A stretch of DNA of 64,000 nt from Bradyrhizobium sp. 138 (lineage in GTDB: Bacteria > Pseudomonadota > Alphaproteobacteria > Rhizobiales > Xanthobacteraceae), in NCBI RefSeq assembly GCF_023074075.1, contig NZ_JADPKT010000094.1, positions 1 through 64,000 on the forward strand. The letters are read 5' to 3'. Shown here in pieces: positions 53,469 to 62,449 of the stretch. How positions within the stretch are numbered: position 1 is the stretch's first letter; each line of letters opens with the position of its first letter. The notes under the pieces are model-generated. The model was not told where the DNA came from, searched no databases, and saw only the letters and a list, made by a program, of their open reading frames with translations. Position numbers and translations under genes: made by a program.

Positions 53469-54806
53469 ATGCTCCGCGCCGAGGACAACAAGTTCCTGAC
53501 CGAGTCCGGCCCCGGAACGGGCATGGGCGAATTGCTGCGCCGGTTCTGGATTCCCGTGTTGCTCTCCGAAGAACTCCCTGAGCCCGACGGCGAGCCGAAG
53601 AAAATCACCGTGCTCGGTGAGGAGCTGCTCGCCTTCCGCGACACGCGCGGGGTCGTCGGCGTCATCGACCAATACTGCCCGCATCGCGGCGCCAATCTCT
53701 GGCTTGGGCGCGTTGAGGAGTGCGGCATCCGCTGCGTCTATCACGGTTGGAAGTTCGACACCGACGGCCGCTGCCTGGACATGCCGACCTCTTATCCCGA
53801 TCTCAACGCCAAGGACCTGATCCGCATCAAATCCTATCCGGTGCGCGAATGGGGCGAGATGATCTGGGCCTATATGGGGCCTGCGGAGGCGATGCCCGAA
53901 CTGCCCGATCTCGAAATGGCGCTGTTGCCGGCCTCGCACCGCTACGTCAGCAAGAAATGGCAGGACTGCAACTGGGTGCAGGCGCTGGAAGGCTCGATCG
54001 ACACCGCGCATTTCACCTTTGCCCATCTCTCCTTCGACAAGGAGGAGGATGAGATCCTGGACATCAAGAAGCATTTTGTGAATCCGATTGCGCGGATGTC
54101 GAGCGATCACATGCGCTGGATCGCGGAGGATCCGCGCCCGGTGATCAAGATCAGCCCCCACGAGGCCGGGCTGACCATTGCCGGCGGCCGGCTTACCGGC
54201 GGCGACAACATCTATTGGCGCATTGCGCAGTTTCTGACGCCGTTCCACGCCTATGCGCCGAGCGCGATGCCGGGCGAGAACATCTTCGGGCAGACTTTCG
54301 TGCCGGTGACCGACACCAAGTGCTGGATCTATACCTATGCCTGGAATCCGGAGCGTCCGCTGACGCAAGGAGAGCGCGACGCCTATGACCACGGCAACGG
54401 CGTGATCGCGGAGGTCGACGACAATTACGTGCCGCTGCGTCACAAGGGCAACGATTATCTGATCGACCGCAAGCTCCAGAAGACCCGAAGCTATACCGGC
54501 ATCAAGGGCGTCTCCGAGCAGGACGCCGCCGTGCAGGACAGCCAGGGGCCGATCGCCGACCGCACCCGCGAGCATCTCTGGCCGACCGACCTCGGCATCA
54601 TGCATTTCCGCAAGGTCGTGATGGAGCTGGCGCGGGCGCTGCAGCAGGGCGAGCCGCCGCCGCAGGCCGCGCATCCGGACCGCTATGCGGTGCGCTCCGG
54701 TGCCTGCGTGACCAGCAAGACCAAGGACCTGCCCGCCGTGATGCTGGAACGCTTCGGCGATGTGGCGGGCTTCGTCGGTCGTCCCAGGATTGCAGCGGCG
54801 GAGTAG
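53469..54806 (+). CDS. Rieske ring-hydroxylating oxygenase, alpha (catalytic) subunit
   Basis: A 445-residue oxygenase. The Rieske cluster motifs are CPHRG (near residue 68) and CVYHGWKF (near 88). The mononuclear iron site has D and two His in GSIDTAHFTFAH. The form resembles phthalate 4,5-dioxygenase or other class IA oxygenases. It needs a separate reductase, not seen nearby. The ATG at 53469 follows GGGAGGA. The amidase gene starts 4 bp after its stop. Substrate unknown. Confidence 0.92.
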   Translation: MLRAEDNKFLTESGPGTGMGELLRRFWIPVLLSEELPEPDGEPKKITVLGEELLAFRDTRGVVGVIDQYCPHRGANLWLGRVEECGIRCVYHGWKFDTDGRCLDMPTSYPDLNAKDLIRIKSYPVREWGEMIWAYMGPAEAMPELPDLEMALLPASHRYVSKKWQDCNWVQALEGSIDTAHFTFAHLSFDKEEDEILDIKKHFVNPIARMSSDHMRWIAEDPRPVIKISPHEAGLTIAGGRLTGGDNIYWRIAQFLTPFHAYAPSAMPGENIFGQTFVPVTDTKCWIYTYAWNPERPLTQGERDAYDHGNGVIAEVDDNYVPLRHKGNDYLIDRKLQKTRSYTGIKGVSEQDAAVQDSQGPIADRTREHLWPTDLGIMHFRKVVMELARALQQGEPPPQAAHPDRYAVRSGACVTSKTKDLPAVMLERFGDVAGFVGRPRIAAAE

Positions 54807-54809
54807 CGC

Positions 54810-55622
54810 TTGGGGCGACCGCGGAGCATCATCGTCGGCCTGATTGCGTCGATCCTGCTATCGTCGCTTGCGATGGTTGACAGCAGCGAGGCCGTGACCG
54901 CGCGAAAGATTGCAAGGCCCAAAGCCAGGCCGCAGGTATCGGCCAGATGCGAGATGCCCAAATTCCGGATTGTCGTGGACGTCGGGCACACCCCTGATTC
55001 CTACGGCGCCTTGAGCGCGCGCAATGATCCGGAGTTCGGCTTCAACTTCCGTCTCGCAAGTCTCATCACGGCAAAACTCAAGTCCGAAGGCTTTGCCGCA
55101 ACCCGCCTGCTCGTCACGGACGGCAAGGCGCGGCCGAGCCTGTTCAAGCGGATCAGTGCCGCGAATGACGGCCGGGCCGATCTCTTCCTGTCGATTCACC
55201 ACGATTCCGTACCGGACAAGCTTCTTGAGAGGTGGGAATTCGACGGCACGAACAGCTATTTCAGCGACCGCTTTTCGGGCCACTCGCTGTTCGTGTCGCA
55301 GCACAATCCGCACTTCGCCACCAGCCTGATGCTGGCCCGGATGATCGGCCGGCAGTTGAAGGAGCAGGGCCTGCACTATGCCAGCCAATATACCTTGCCG
55401 GTGATGGGCCGTTATCGGCGCCAGTTGCTCGACAAGGATTTCGGCGTCTACCGTTATGACGGGCTCGTCGTTCTCTCGCGGACAAGCAGTGCTGCCGTGC
55501 TGCTCGAAGCCGGCTCCATCATCAACCGCGACGAAGAGATGGAAATGAACTCACCGGAGCGGCAGCAGGCGGTTGCGGGAGCCGTTGCGGCCGCGATGAA
55601 GGAATTTTGTGAGAGGCGGTAG
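54810..55622 (+). CDS. N-acetylmuramoyl-L-alanine amidase (Amidase_3)
   Basis: A 270-residue peptidoglycan amidase that hydrolyses the lactyl-L-Ala bond. A signal peptide runs MGRPRSIIVGLIASILLSSL with a cut near SSEA. Zinc ligands are His in VDVGHTPDS, Glu in RNDPEFGF, His in LSIHHDS; the catalytic Glu is in VLLEAGSI. The start is a TTG at 54810, chosen because GGAG lies six bases before it and the resulting leader is a good signal peptide; an ATG at 54873 would destroy it. It is only 4 bp from the Rieske stop, so probably translated by coupling. Confidence 0.9.
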   Translation: MGRPRSIIVGLIASILLSSLAMVDSSEAVTARKIARPKARPQVSARCEMPKFRIVVDVGHTPDSYGALSARNDPEFGFNFRLASLITAKLKSEGFAATRLLVTDGKARPSLFKRISAANDGRADLFLSIHHDSVPDKLLERWEFDGTNSYFSDRFSGHSLFVSQHNPHFATSLMLARMIGRQLKEQGLHYASQYTLPVMGRYRRQLLDKDFGVYRYDGLVVLSRTSSAAVLLEAGSIINRDEEMEMNSPERQQAVAGAVAAAMKEFCERR

Positions 55623-55652
55623 TTGCTTCGCTGCGCTCGCAATGACGAAATC

Positions 55653-57260
55653 CTACAGCGGCATCCCCCGATACTCGCGGTTCGCCAAACTCGCCTCCTC
55701 CAGATCCAGATCGCGCTCGATCCGCCGTCGCGTCTCGTCGGTGATCTGGCCATCGCGCAGGAGATTGTGGATGAATTTTCGTTCGGCGGCGATCAGGTCG
55801 CGGGTCAGCACGATGCCGGCGGCGGAGACGTCGTGACGGTTTGGATCGAGCGAATCCGGAAGCTGGTTAGCGCGGATCTCGTGACGCGCACGCAGAAGCC
55901 GCATCACCTCTTCGGAGACCCCCTGTTCCGCGGTCATTGCGTCGAGCGACTTGAGCGCGGCGTCCAGGGCCTGTCGGCGCGCAGCGATCTCGGCCTCGTG
56001 CTCGGCTGCATGCTCATTTCGGCCGGCATCGGCGACGCCGAGCCAACGCACCACGGGCGGCAGCGTCAGACCGACGCCGATCAGCGTGACGAAGATGACG
56101 CCGAAGGCGACGAACAGGATCAAGTCACGATATGGGAACGCCTCGCCATCAGGTAGCGTGAACGGCAGCGCCAGCGCCGCTGCGAGCGACACCGCGCCGC
56201 GCACACCGGTGAAGGCGAGCACGAACGGCCATTGCCAGGGTGGCGACGGATCGCGCTCGCGCAACGACTTGCTGAGCATCCGCGGCAGATAGGTTGCGGG
56301 ATAGAGCCAGGCAAAGCGCGCGATCACGACGATCATCAGGACCACGGCGGTCGCGATCAGGATGTCTTCGAGCGGAAACGCCTTCGATTTCTCGTAGAGT
56401 GCGCGCATCTGAAAGCCGGTGAGCAGGAACAGCACACCCTCGATCAGGTAGATCACGAGGTCCCAGAAGAAGATGCCTTGCAGGCGCGTCGCCGACGAGA
56501 TCAGCAGCGGGCCGTTCCAGCTCACATAGAGCCCGCAGGCAACGGTGGCGATCACGCCGGAGCCGCCGACGTGCTCGGGCAGCCAGTAGGAGACGTAGGG
56601 CGTGATCAAAGACAGCGTCAGCTCGACCTGCGGGTCCCCGGACCATTTGCGGAAGCGCAGGGAGAGCCAACCGACGCCGATGCCGAAGGCGATCTCGCTG
56701 GCGACGATCAGCAAGAACTCGCCGGCCGCGAGCGGCAGCGAGAAATGCCCGACCATGATCGCGGCCAGCGCGAAGCGGTAGAGGATCAGCGCGGTGGCGT
56801 CGTTGGCGAGCCCTTCGCCCTCGAGGATGACCACGAGCCGCCGCGGCAAGTTGAGCCGGCGCGCGATCGCGAGCGGTGCCACCACGTCGGGTGGGGCGAC
56901 GATGGCGCCGAGCAGGAAGCCGATGGTCCAGGGCAGGCCGATCAGATAATGCGTGGCGGCCGCCACCATCGCCGCGGTGAAGATCACCGCGCCAACCGCA
57001 AGCAGCACGATGGGGCGCAAATTTTTTCTGAACTCGCGCCAGCTCATGGCGACGCTCGCCGAGTAGATCAGCGGCGGCAGCACCATCAGCAACACCAGTT
57101 CCGGCGGCAATTCCACAGCGGGCATGCCCGGCACGAAGGCGAGGCCGACGCCGGCCAGCATCAACAGGATGGCAGGGGCAACGTTGAAGCGGCGTGCGGC
57201 CAGCGCCACGCCCGCCAATACGGCCAGCAGGATGAGAAAGGTCTGAAACTTCGCTTCCAT
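55653..57260 (-). CDS. CPA1-type Na+/H+ antiporter (NhaP/NHE-like)
   Basis: A 535-residue cation antiporter. About twelve helices fill the first 400 residues; the ion-binding motif is GEGLANDATALIL (Asn-Asp pair) and TGVRGAVSLAAALALP is the second signature. The last ~130 residues are a cytosolic, charged tail (HAAEHEAEIAARRQALDAAL onward) that may regulate activity. ATG at 57260. It lies downstream of the beta-lactamase on the same strand (48-bp gap). It exports Na+ or K+ for protons in the inner membrane. Confidence 0.93.
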   Translation of the reverse strand: MEAKFQTFLILLAVLAGVALAARRFNVAPAILLMLAGVGLAFVPGMPAVELPPELVLLMVLPPLIYSASVAMSWREFRKNLRPIVLLAVGAVIFTAAMVAAATHYLIGLPWTIGFLLGAIVAPPDVVAPLAIARRLNLPRRLVVILEGEGLANDATALILYRFALAAIMVGHFSLPLAAGEFLLIVASEIAFGIGVGWLSLRFRKWSGDPQVELTLSLITPYVSYWLPEHVGGSGVIATVACGLYVSWNGPLLISSATRLQGIFFWDLVIYLIEGVLFLLTGFQMRALYEKSKAFPLEDILIATAVVLMIVVIARFAWLYPATYLPRMLSKSLRERDPSPPWQWPFVLAFTGVRGAVSLAAALALPFTLPDGEAFPYRDLILFVAFGVIFVTLIGVGLTLPPVVRWLGVADAGRNEHAAEHEAEIAARRQALDAALKSLDAMTAEQGVSEEVMRLLRARHEIRANQLPDSLDPNRHDVSAAGIVLTRDLIAAERKFIHNLLRDGQITDETRRRIERDLDLEEASLANREYRGMPL

Positions 57261-57308
57261 GATGGTCTGTCTTGAACCGGAAGCGGCGGCAACGTCAATG
57301 CGCGCGGC

Positions 57309-58163
57309 TCATGCCAGCCGCTCAGCCACCATCCGCCCGATGCGTGCAAAGGCGGCTTCGATCTGCCCTGCCGTCGGCGTGCCACCCTGGACATAGGCTG
57401 CGATCAGGATCGGTGTGTCGGGCTTCGGCCAGGCCACCGCGATGTCGCCCGCTGCGTCCTTGCCATTGGAGCCGGTCTTGTCGCCGATCTTCCAGCTTGC
57501 GGGCAGGCCGCCGCGCAGCCGGTTGGCGCCGGTCTTGCAGTTGACCATCCATTCGGTGAGCTGCGCGCGACAGGCCGGCGCCAGGGCTTCGCCCACCACC
57601 AGGCGCCGCAAATTGCCCACCATCGCTACCGGCGTCGTGGTGTCCTCGGGCTTGCCGGGCGATGAGCGGTTGAGCTCGGGTTCATTGTGGTCGAGCCGCG
57701 AGGTGGTATCGCCGAGTGAGCGCCAGAACGCGGTGAGCGCGGCGGGGCCGCCGATCCGCGCCAGCAGCAAATTGGCGCAGGTGTTGTCGCTGAGCTCGAC
57801 GATCGCCTTGCACATGTCGGCGACCGACATCGCGCCGGCCGCGAGGTTTTGCTTGGCGACCGGCGCGTGGTCGAGCAGGTCGGCCTTGCCGTAAGAGATC
57901 ATGGCCGCGAGCTCCTCGCCGCGATCGACCCGCGCCAGCACGCAGGCCGCGAGCGAGGCTTTGAATGTCGAACACATGACGAAGCGCTCGTCGGCGCGCC
58001 AGGCGAGCTTTGCGCCGCTGGCCAGGTTTTCCGCATAGACCCCGATCCGCCCGCCGCTCTCGCGCTCATAGGCTTCGAGCTCAGGCGGCGCGCCTGCGGC
58101 CAGCACGGGAGATACGGCCATCCAGCCGAATGAGGCGAGCAGGGAGCGGCGATCGAGAAGCAT
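57309..58163 (-). CDS. Class A beta-lactamase
   Basis: A 284-residue serine beta-lactamase. Signal peptide MLLDRRSLLASFGWMAVSP has a twin-arginine-like start and a cut after VLA. The catalytic Ser is in CSTFK (residue 65), SDN is at 125-127, the general base Glu is in EPELN (161) and KTG is at 229-231. A Cys precedes the active Ser, as in many Bradyrhizobiales and Burkholderia enzymes, but its usual disulfide partner after KTG is Asn here. The gene should confer resistance to penicillins; spectrum cannot be told. It is chromosomal, with no mobile element or AmpR-like regulator nearby. Confidence 0.95.
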   Translation of the reverse strand: MLLDRRSLLASFGWMAVSPVLAAGAPPELEAYERESGGRIGVYAENLASGAKLAWRADERFVMCSTFKASLAACVLARVDRGEELAAMISYGKADLLDHAPVAKQNLAAGAMSVADMCKAIVELSDNTCANLLLARIGGPAALTAFWRSLGDTTSRLDHNEPELNRSSPGKPEDTTTPVAMVGNLRRLVVGEALAPACRAQLTEWMVNCKTGANRLRGGLPASWKIGDKTGSNGKDAAGDIAVAWPKPDTPILIAAYVQGGTPTAGQIEAAFARIGRMVAERLA

Positions 58164-58215
58164 GGGGACTTTCAGGGGAGTTGAGGTGAGGTTGAAATGA
58201 ACGCGCTATCCGCAC

Positions 58216-58302
58216 CGTCATTGCGAGCGTAGCGAAGCAATCCAGAATCTTTCTGCGGAGGAATTCTGGATTGCTTCGTCGCAAGAGCTCCTCGCAATGA
58301 CG
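58216..58302. repeat. Intergenic palindromic repeat, AAGCAATCCAGA type
   Basis: CGTCATTGCGAGCG...GAAGCAATCCAGAAT at left is inverted as ATTCTGGATTGCTTCG...CTCGCAATGACG at right, forming one long hairpin. A half copy (TTGCTTCGCTGCGCTCGCAATGACG) occurs at 55622-55648. It lies between two co-directional genes. Confidence 0.9.
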
Positions 58303-58372
58303 TGTGGCGAGAGTTAGGCTCGCAGTGAAAAGTGGAGCGGGAGCAGCTCCCAAGTCGGAGGGCTTTGCCTCG

Positions 58373-58747
58373 TCACTCCCTCAGGTCGTACCGATAGGAC
58401 TTCGACACGATCTGCCAGCCGTCGGCGAGCTTCATCGCCACCAGATAATCGGTGAAGAAACGCGGTGGCAGTTGGCACCGGACCTTGATGAAGGCGGTCT
58501 TGTCGTCCGAGCGGTCGATGGTGACGATGAAATCCTCGCGCGGCTTGCCTTCGGCCTTGCCGGAGGGGCGCTTGCGCACGCGGTCGAGCCAGTCCGACAC
58601 GGTCAAAACCTGGAGCTCACCCTTCTCGACCCAGCGCAAATCCGCGGAGGGATGGAAGATGGCGCCGAGCTTTTCGGCGTCGCCCTCGTAAAGACCATCG
58701 AAATAGGACTGCACGACGGCTTCGACGCTCGAACGGTTCTGGCTCAT
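58373..58747 (-). CDS. NTF2-like (lumazine-binding family) protein
   Basis: A 124-residue protein with the cone-shaped NTF2 fold: MSQNRSSVEAVVQSYFDGLYEGDAEKL, then FHPSADLRWVEKGEL, and a C-terminal strand WQIVSKSYRYDLRE. It matches the putative lumazine-binding (PF12893) subgroup, which covers many small periplasmic or cytosolic proteins of unknown action. The ATG at 58747 follows AGAGGATGACCC, with GAGGA as ribosome site. Likely cytosolic. Function unknown. Confidence 0.8.
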   Translation of the reverse strand: MSQNRSSVEAVVQSYFDGLYEGDAEKLGAIFHPSADLRWVEKGELQVLTVSDWLDRVRKRPSGKAEGKPREDFIVTIDRSDDKTAFIKVRCQLPPRFFTDYLVAMKLADGWQIVSKSYRYDLRE

Positions 58748-58843
58748 GGGTCATCCTCTTGCATGATGGCTTGGGGCGAAACTTAGTCGTACACATCAAA
58801 ATGCGCTATGGGTGTCTCTCGCCAATTGCGCAGGGACGCTGGA

Positions 58844-59272
58844 ATGACCGGATTAGAAACTTCGAACGCTCGTATCCTGATCGGCGAATGCTACTGCCGC
58901 GCCGTACGCTTTGAGGTGGCCGACGCGTTCTCCTATGCGATGAACTGCCACTGTTCGAACTGCCGTCGCACCACCGGCGCCGCCTTCAAGCCGTTCGCCG
59001 GCATCACGCACGACAAGCTCCGCATCGTCCGGGGTGGGGACCAGCGGATGATTTTCGGCGACGAGACCGGCCATGACGCCCATTGTGGGCGATGCGGCTC
59101 GCTGCTCTATTCCCGGGTGCGTGACGGACAATGGGTCCATGTCGCCATGGGAACCCTGGTCGACGCCCCCTCGATCCGGCCGAGCGCCCACATTTTCGTG
59201 GCGTCGAAGGCGCCCTGGCACGAAATTACGGACAATCTGCCGCAATATCGGGGGCATATCGGCGATGCCTAG
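58844..59272 (+). CDS. GFA family (glutathione-dependent formaldehyde-activating/CENP-V) zinc protein
   Basis: A 142-residue zinc protein. Zinc ligands are the pairs in GECYC, NCHCSNC and CGRCG, all present. The ITHDKLRIVRGG and SRVRDGQWVHVAMGTLVDAPSIRP regions fit the family. Despite the name, most GFA proteins have no proven formaldehyde activity; the Zn sites are probably structural. The ATG at 58844 has GGGACG upstream; an in-frame ATG at 58808 would add 12 residues. Confidence 0.88.
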   Translation: MTGLETSNARILIGECYCRAVRFEVADAFSYAMNCHCSNCRRTTGAAFKPFAGITHDKLRIVRGGDQRMIFGDETGHDAHCGRCGSLLYSRVRDGQWVHVAMGTLVDAPSIRPSAHIFVASKAPWHEITDNLPQYRGHIGDA

Positions 59273-59455
59273 GGGAACTCGGCACATGCGCCTGCTTGGC
59301 AGCGAACCGTGACCGCGCTGGCGCGACAAACAAAGGGGACCTTTCGGGCTGTCGCCGCGCGGCCTTCGTGACCTCCATCACAAGCGCCGGCGCCAGATCC
59401 TGCTAAAGCGGCCCCAAAGGGGGGCTTGAACGTCCCGAACTTCGGAAGTCGTGTC

Positions 59456-61267
59456 ATGCGCAATCTGCTCCGACTCTGCCCGCTTCTCCTCGCCGCTTCG
59501 CTGTCGTTCGGCGCTGATCCCGCTCTCGCCGGCAACCGCGTCGCGCTGGTGCTTGCCAACTCGGCCTATCAGCACGCGCCGTCGCTCGCCAATCCCGTCA
59601 ACGACGGGGTGGTGATGGCAAAGACGCTGAAGGAGGCCGGTTTCGACGTCGTCGATTACCGACACGATCTATCGGCCCTGGAAACACGGCGGGTGCTGCG
59701 CGACTTTGCCGACGTGACCCGCACGGCCGACATCGCGGTGGTTTACTATGCCGGTCACGGCATCGAGGTCGAGGGCTCGAATTATCTGATCCCTGTCGAC
59801 GCCAAGCTCGAGCGCGACACCGACGTCTATGACGAGGCGCTGTCCCTCGACCGCGTCCTGGTCGCGGTCGAGCCGGCAAAGCAGCTTCGTCTGGTGATCC
59901 TGGATGCCTGCCGCGACAATCCGTTCGGCAAGCGGATGAAGCGCACGGTGGCCTCGCGCGGCATCGGCCGTGGTCTGGCCCAGGTCGAGCCGACCAGTCC
60001 CAACACGCTGATCGCCTATTCGGCGAAGGCCGGCTTCACCGCCCAGGACGGCGACGGCGCCAACAGCCCGTTTACGGTCGCGCTGTCGAGGCATCTGACG
60101 ACGCCGGGCCTCGATGTCCGCCGCGCCTTCGGCTTCGTCCGCGACGACGTGCTCAAGTCGACCGGTAACAAGCAGGAGCCGTTCGTCTACGGCTCGCTCG
60201 GTGGCGAGGATGTGCCGCTGGTTCCGGTCAAGGTGGCTGCCGCAGCTGCGCCGGCGCAGAACTCGCAGGCCGACATCCGCCGTGACTATGAGCTCGCGCT
60301 CCAGCTCGGCAACAAGGCGGCATGGGACGCTTTCCTCGCCCAGCACCCTGATGGTTTCTATGCCAATCTCGCCAAGCTCCAGGTCGAAAAGATCGGTGCC
60401 GAGCAGGCTCACGCAGCGGCGATCGCGAAGGCGAAGCAGGCCGAGGCCGAGCGGGATCGTCTCGCCGCCCTTGGCGCGCAGAAGGATGCGCAGGCCAAAG
60501 CCGCAGCCGATGCGAAAGCCGCCGAGCAGGCGCAGCTTGCCGCGCAGAAGGCGAAGGAGCAGGCGCAGCAGCAGGCGGCTGCCGCCGAGCAGCAGCGCGC
60601 CAATCTCGCCGCCACAGCCCCAAGCGCGGCGCCGGCCAGCACGGCGGGCCCCGCCGGAACCAACGTTGCGTCGCTGACGCCGGCGACCGCGCCGGCCGAT
60701 CTCAGCCGCTCGGTGCAGGCCGAGCTTGGCCGCGTCGGTTGCTTCTCAGGTGCAGCCGATGGCAACTGGAATACGTCCTCGCAGCGCTCGCTGTCGCAGT
60801 TCAACCGCTATGCCGGCACCAAGCTCGACGTGAAGGTGGCAAGCACTGATGCGTTGGATGCGGTGAAGTCAAAACCGTCGCGCGTCTGCCCACTGGTTTG
60901 CGAGCATGGCTTCAAGGCCGACGGCGACAAATGCACGAAGATCGTTTGCCGTGAGGGTTATGCGGTCAACGACGACAATGAGTGCGAGAAGCAGCGTGCG
61001 GCCAAGCCGGCAAAGCCCGCGACGGCCAAGCGCGACGACGGCGATGAGCGTCCCGCACGGCAGCGTCGTCAGTCGGGCAGTGCGGCTGCCGGTGCCGCAG
61101 GCGGCTATGGTGCTGCAGCTGCGACCGGCGCGGGGCGCGCCTCGGCAGGCGGCGGCCAGATTTTTTGCAACGCTCTCCTCTGCCGGCCGGTCAAGCGCGG
61201 TTGCCACCTCGTATATCGCGGGGGCGGCGGCCCCCACGTCGACGCCAATGCCGAGGTCTGCGACTGA
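59456..61267 (+). CDS. Periplasmic caspase-like (metacaspase/orthocaspase) protein with Cys-rich tail
   Basis: A 603-residue exported protein. Signal peptide MRNLLRLCPLLLAASLS is cut near ALA. A peptidase C14 domain (about 25-260) has the catalytic dyad His101 (YYAGHGIEVEG) and Cys152 (LDACRDNPF). An Ala/Gln/Lys coiled coil (~320-385) follows, then a PG-binding-like segment (VQAELGRVGCFSGAADGNW...SQFNRYAG, ~430-470). A Cys-rich EGF-like stretch (CPLVCEHGFKADGDKCTKIVC...) and a Gly/Ala-rich end complete it. The ATG at 59456 follows GGAAG. Role unknown; possibly an envelope protease. Confidence 0.85.
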   Translation: MRNLLRLCPLLLAASLSFGADPALAGNRVALVLANSAYQHAPSLANPVNDGVVMAKTLKEAGFDVVDYRHDLSALETRRVLRDFADVTRTADIAVVYYAGHGIEVEGSNYLIPVDAKLERDTDVYDEALSLDRVLVAVEPAKQLRLVILDACRDNPFGKRMKRTVASRGIGRGLAQVEPTSPNTLIAYSAKAGFTAQDGDGANSPFTVALSRHLTTPGLDVRRAFGFVRDDVLKSTGNKQEPFVYGSLGGEDVPLVPVKVAAAAAPAQNSQADIRRDYELALQLGNKAAWDAFLAQHPDGFYANLAKLQVEKIGAEQAHAAAIAKAKQAEAERDRLAALGAQKDAQAKAAADAKAAEQAQLAAQKAKEQAQQQAAAAEQQRANLAATAPSAAPASTAGPAGTNVASLTPATAPADLSRSVQAELGRVGCFSGAADGNWNTSSQRSLSQFNRYAGTKLDVKVASTDALDAVKSKPSRVCPLVCEHGFKADGDKCTKIVCREGYAVNDDNECEKQRAAKPAKPATAKRDDGDERPARQRRQSGSAAAGAAGGYGAAAATGAGRASAGGGQIFCNALLCRPVKRGCHLVYRGGGGPHVDANAEVCD

Positions 61268-61383
61268 GAAGGGCGCTGCTTCTGCGCCAGTTGCCATAAG
61301 GGTGACGGCTATCTCACTGTTGCAGCGGCGGTGGTCTGCTCCCTCGCCCCGCAAGCGGGGAGAGGTGTAGATCGGGCGCTGCG

Positions 61384-62307
61384 TCAGCTCTTCCGTTCGG
61401 CCACGAACCGCGCCGCGGCCTGCAGCACGGCGGCCCGATCGCCGAAGATCGACACGGCGCTGTCGGCCCGCGCGAGCAGATCGCGCACGCGCTGCTTGGC
61501 GCCTTCGATGCCGAGCTGGGTGACGAAGGTGGTCTTGCCGAGCGCGGCATCGGCGCCGGCCGGCTTGCCGAGCGCTGCCGCATCGCCTTCGACGTCGAGC
61601 AGATCGTCCGCGATCTGGAAGGCTTCACCGAGCGCGCGGCCGTAATCGTCGAGCGCCTGATATTCCTTTTGCGAGGCCTGGCCGAGGATCGCGCCGGCGA
61701 TGCAGCCGAAGCGCAGCAGCGCGCCGGTCTTCATCTGCTGAATACGCGCGACATCGATCGGCTCGTTGCCGCCAAAACGGCCTTCGCCGGCGAGATCGAG
61801 GATCTGGCCGCCGACCATACCGCCGATACCGGCGCAGCGCGCCAGCGCGCGTGTCAGCAGCAGTCGCACATTGGCGTCGCGATGGATCTCGTCGCGGGTG
61901 ATGATGTCGAAGGCGAGCGTCAACAGGCCGTCGCCGGCGAGAATTGCGGTGGCGTCATCGGTCTGCTTGTGCAGGGTGGGACGGCCGCGGCGCAGATCCG
62001 AATTGTCCATCGCCGGCAGATCGTCGTGGATCAGCGAATAGCAGTGGATGCATTCGAGCGCCGCGCCGACGAGCAGTGCCGCCTCGCGCGGAACACTGAA
62101 TACGGCTGCACTCTCGACCACCAGGAACGGCCGCAGGCGCTTGCCGCCGTTCAGGCTCGAATAGCGCATTGCGTCCATCAGTCGCTTGGGCCGGGCGATC
62201 TCATCGTGCAGGATGTCGTCCGACAGCAGGCGCCCGAGCAGGGCCTCGGTGTCATCAGCGGTCTTGTCCAGACGTTTGGCGAAATCGGACGGGGACGTGC
62301 CGGTCAT
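61384..62307 (-). CDS. ispA: Polyprenyl (farnesyl/geranylgeranyl) diphosphate synthase
   Basis: A 307-residue all-alpha prenyltransferase. The first Asp-rich motif is HDDLPAMD (FARM) and the second is IADDLLD (SARM). GGKRLRPFLVVES and KTGALLRFG are conserved. It joins IPP and allylic diphosphates to make C15 or C20 chains for ubiquinone, hopanoid or carotenoid routes. The ATG at 62307 is used, with GGAGCCC upstream. Chain length is not fixed by sequence alone; FPP synthase is likeliest. Antisense to nothing else; convergent with the caspase gene. Confidence 0.9.
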   Translation of the reverse strand: MTGTSPSDFAKRLDKTADDTEALLGRLLSDDILHDEIARPKRLMDAMRYSSLNGGKRLRPFLVVESAAVFSVPREAALLVGAALECIHCYSLIHDDLPAMDNSDLRRGRPTLHKQTDDATAILAGDGLLTLAFDIITRDEIHRDANVRLLLTRALARCAGIGGMVGGQILDLAGEGRFGGNEPIDVARIQQMKTGALLRFGCIAGAILGQASQKEYQALDDYGRALGEAFQIADDLLDVEGDAAALGKPAGADAALGKTTFVTQLGIEGAKQRVRDLLARADSAVSIFGDRAAVLQAAARFVAERKS

Positions 62308-62449
62308 CAAGAAGGGCTCCAGAACTAAAATTCGGCGGGACAATCCTTTATGAGGCCGCGCCAGTCAATCGTTTGGAAGGCCTAAAAAGTGCTGGAAAAG
62401 GCCCGAATTATCACAGACTTAATGGCAGGATCCGTGGCTGCGTTTCATT

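Noticed and set aside
57309-58163. Beta-lactamase as a recently acquired resistance gene
   Set aside because: Base composition and codon use look like the neighbours, and there is no transposase, integron or resistance-associated flank, so it reads as a resident chromosomal gene.
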